Positions 6,220 to 6,242 of a stretch of 6,242 bases of DNA are shown here, in pieces. Origin of the DNA: DASWHK01 sp036398215 (GTDB lineage: Bacteria; Acidobacteriota; UBA890); the NCBI GenBank assembly GCA_036398215.1, contig DASWHK010000306.1:1-6242 (forward strand). Reading direction: 5' to 3'. The notes under the pieces are model-generated. The model searched no databases. It worked only from the letters and a program-made list of their open reading frames with translations, and had not been told where the DNA came from. Position numbers and translations under genes: made by a program. Position 1 is the first letter of the stretch, and each line of letters opens with the position of its first letter.

Positions 6220-6242
6220 GGGGGGGGGGGGGGGGGGGGGGG
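6220..6242. repeat. Poly-G tract at the contig end, probable artefact
   Basis: A run of 23 uninterrupted G residues ends the window. Two-colour sequencing chemistry calls G when signal is lost, and such tails are a known source of false poly-G at read and contig ends. It is unlikely to be genomic and should be trimmed. Confidence 0.85.

Noticed and set aside
1..6242. CRISPR array, tRNA, rRNA, toxin-antitoxin or a multi-gene defence system
   Set aside because: No regularly spaced repeats or RNA gene signatures were seen. The HD protein belongs to a family with some antiphage members, but the context gives no further support.

Overview
This is a 6.2 kb piece of a GC-rich bacterial genome, most likely a member of the Acidobacteriota. 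Two things suggest this. The partial gene at the left edge has the N-terminal layout of the secreted VWFA-related proteins that are multiplied in Acidobacteria. The large gene at the right is a Pkn-type kinase fused through one membrane segment to a long PD40 (TolB-like) propeller, also a hallmark of that phylum. The taxonomic call is an inference from gene content only. The window ends in 23 G residues, which looks like a sequencing or assembly artefact at a contig end.

Layout. Positions 1-392 (minus) hold the first 130 codons of a secreted VWFA-related protein that runs off the left edge. It is transcribed away from a roughly 210-base spacer that carries one strong hairpin (510-539). From 606 the plus strand holds a two-gene unit: a dGTP triphosphohydrolase-like HD protein (606-1919) and a polytopic membrane protein (1919-3094) that looks like a GT-C-type glycosyltransferase or a related integral membrane enzyme. 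The two genes share one base at a TGATG junction. The short gap that follows (3095-3371) contains a remnant of the C-terminal end of an IS91-like (Y2) transposase, followed by a small perfect inverted repeat. The minus strand from 6023 to 3372 is a complete 883-codon receptor-like Ser/Thr kinase. About 200 bases upstream of it show no recognisable gene.

How the parts relate. The HD protein and the membrane protein are probably translationally coupled, but no known pathway joins them. The kinase is convergent to them and is best read as an independent one-protein sensor: cytoplasmic kinase, one transmembrane helix, external propeller. No CRISPR array, rRNA, tRNA or intact mobile element was seen.

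The observation most worth following is in the HD protein. It keeps all four expected metal ligands (H87, H116, D117, D224). However, the two further histidines of the family signature HDLGHxPFGHxGE are Gln120 and Ala125, so it may have altered or lost triphosphohydrolase chemistry. I found no clearly new multi-gene system in this window.
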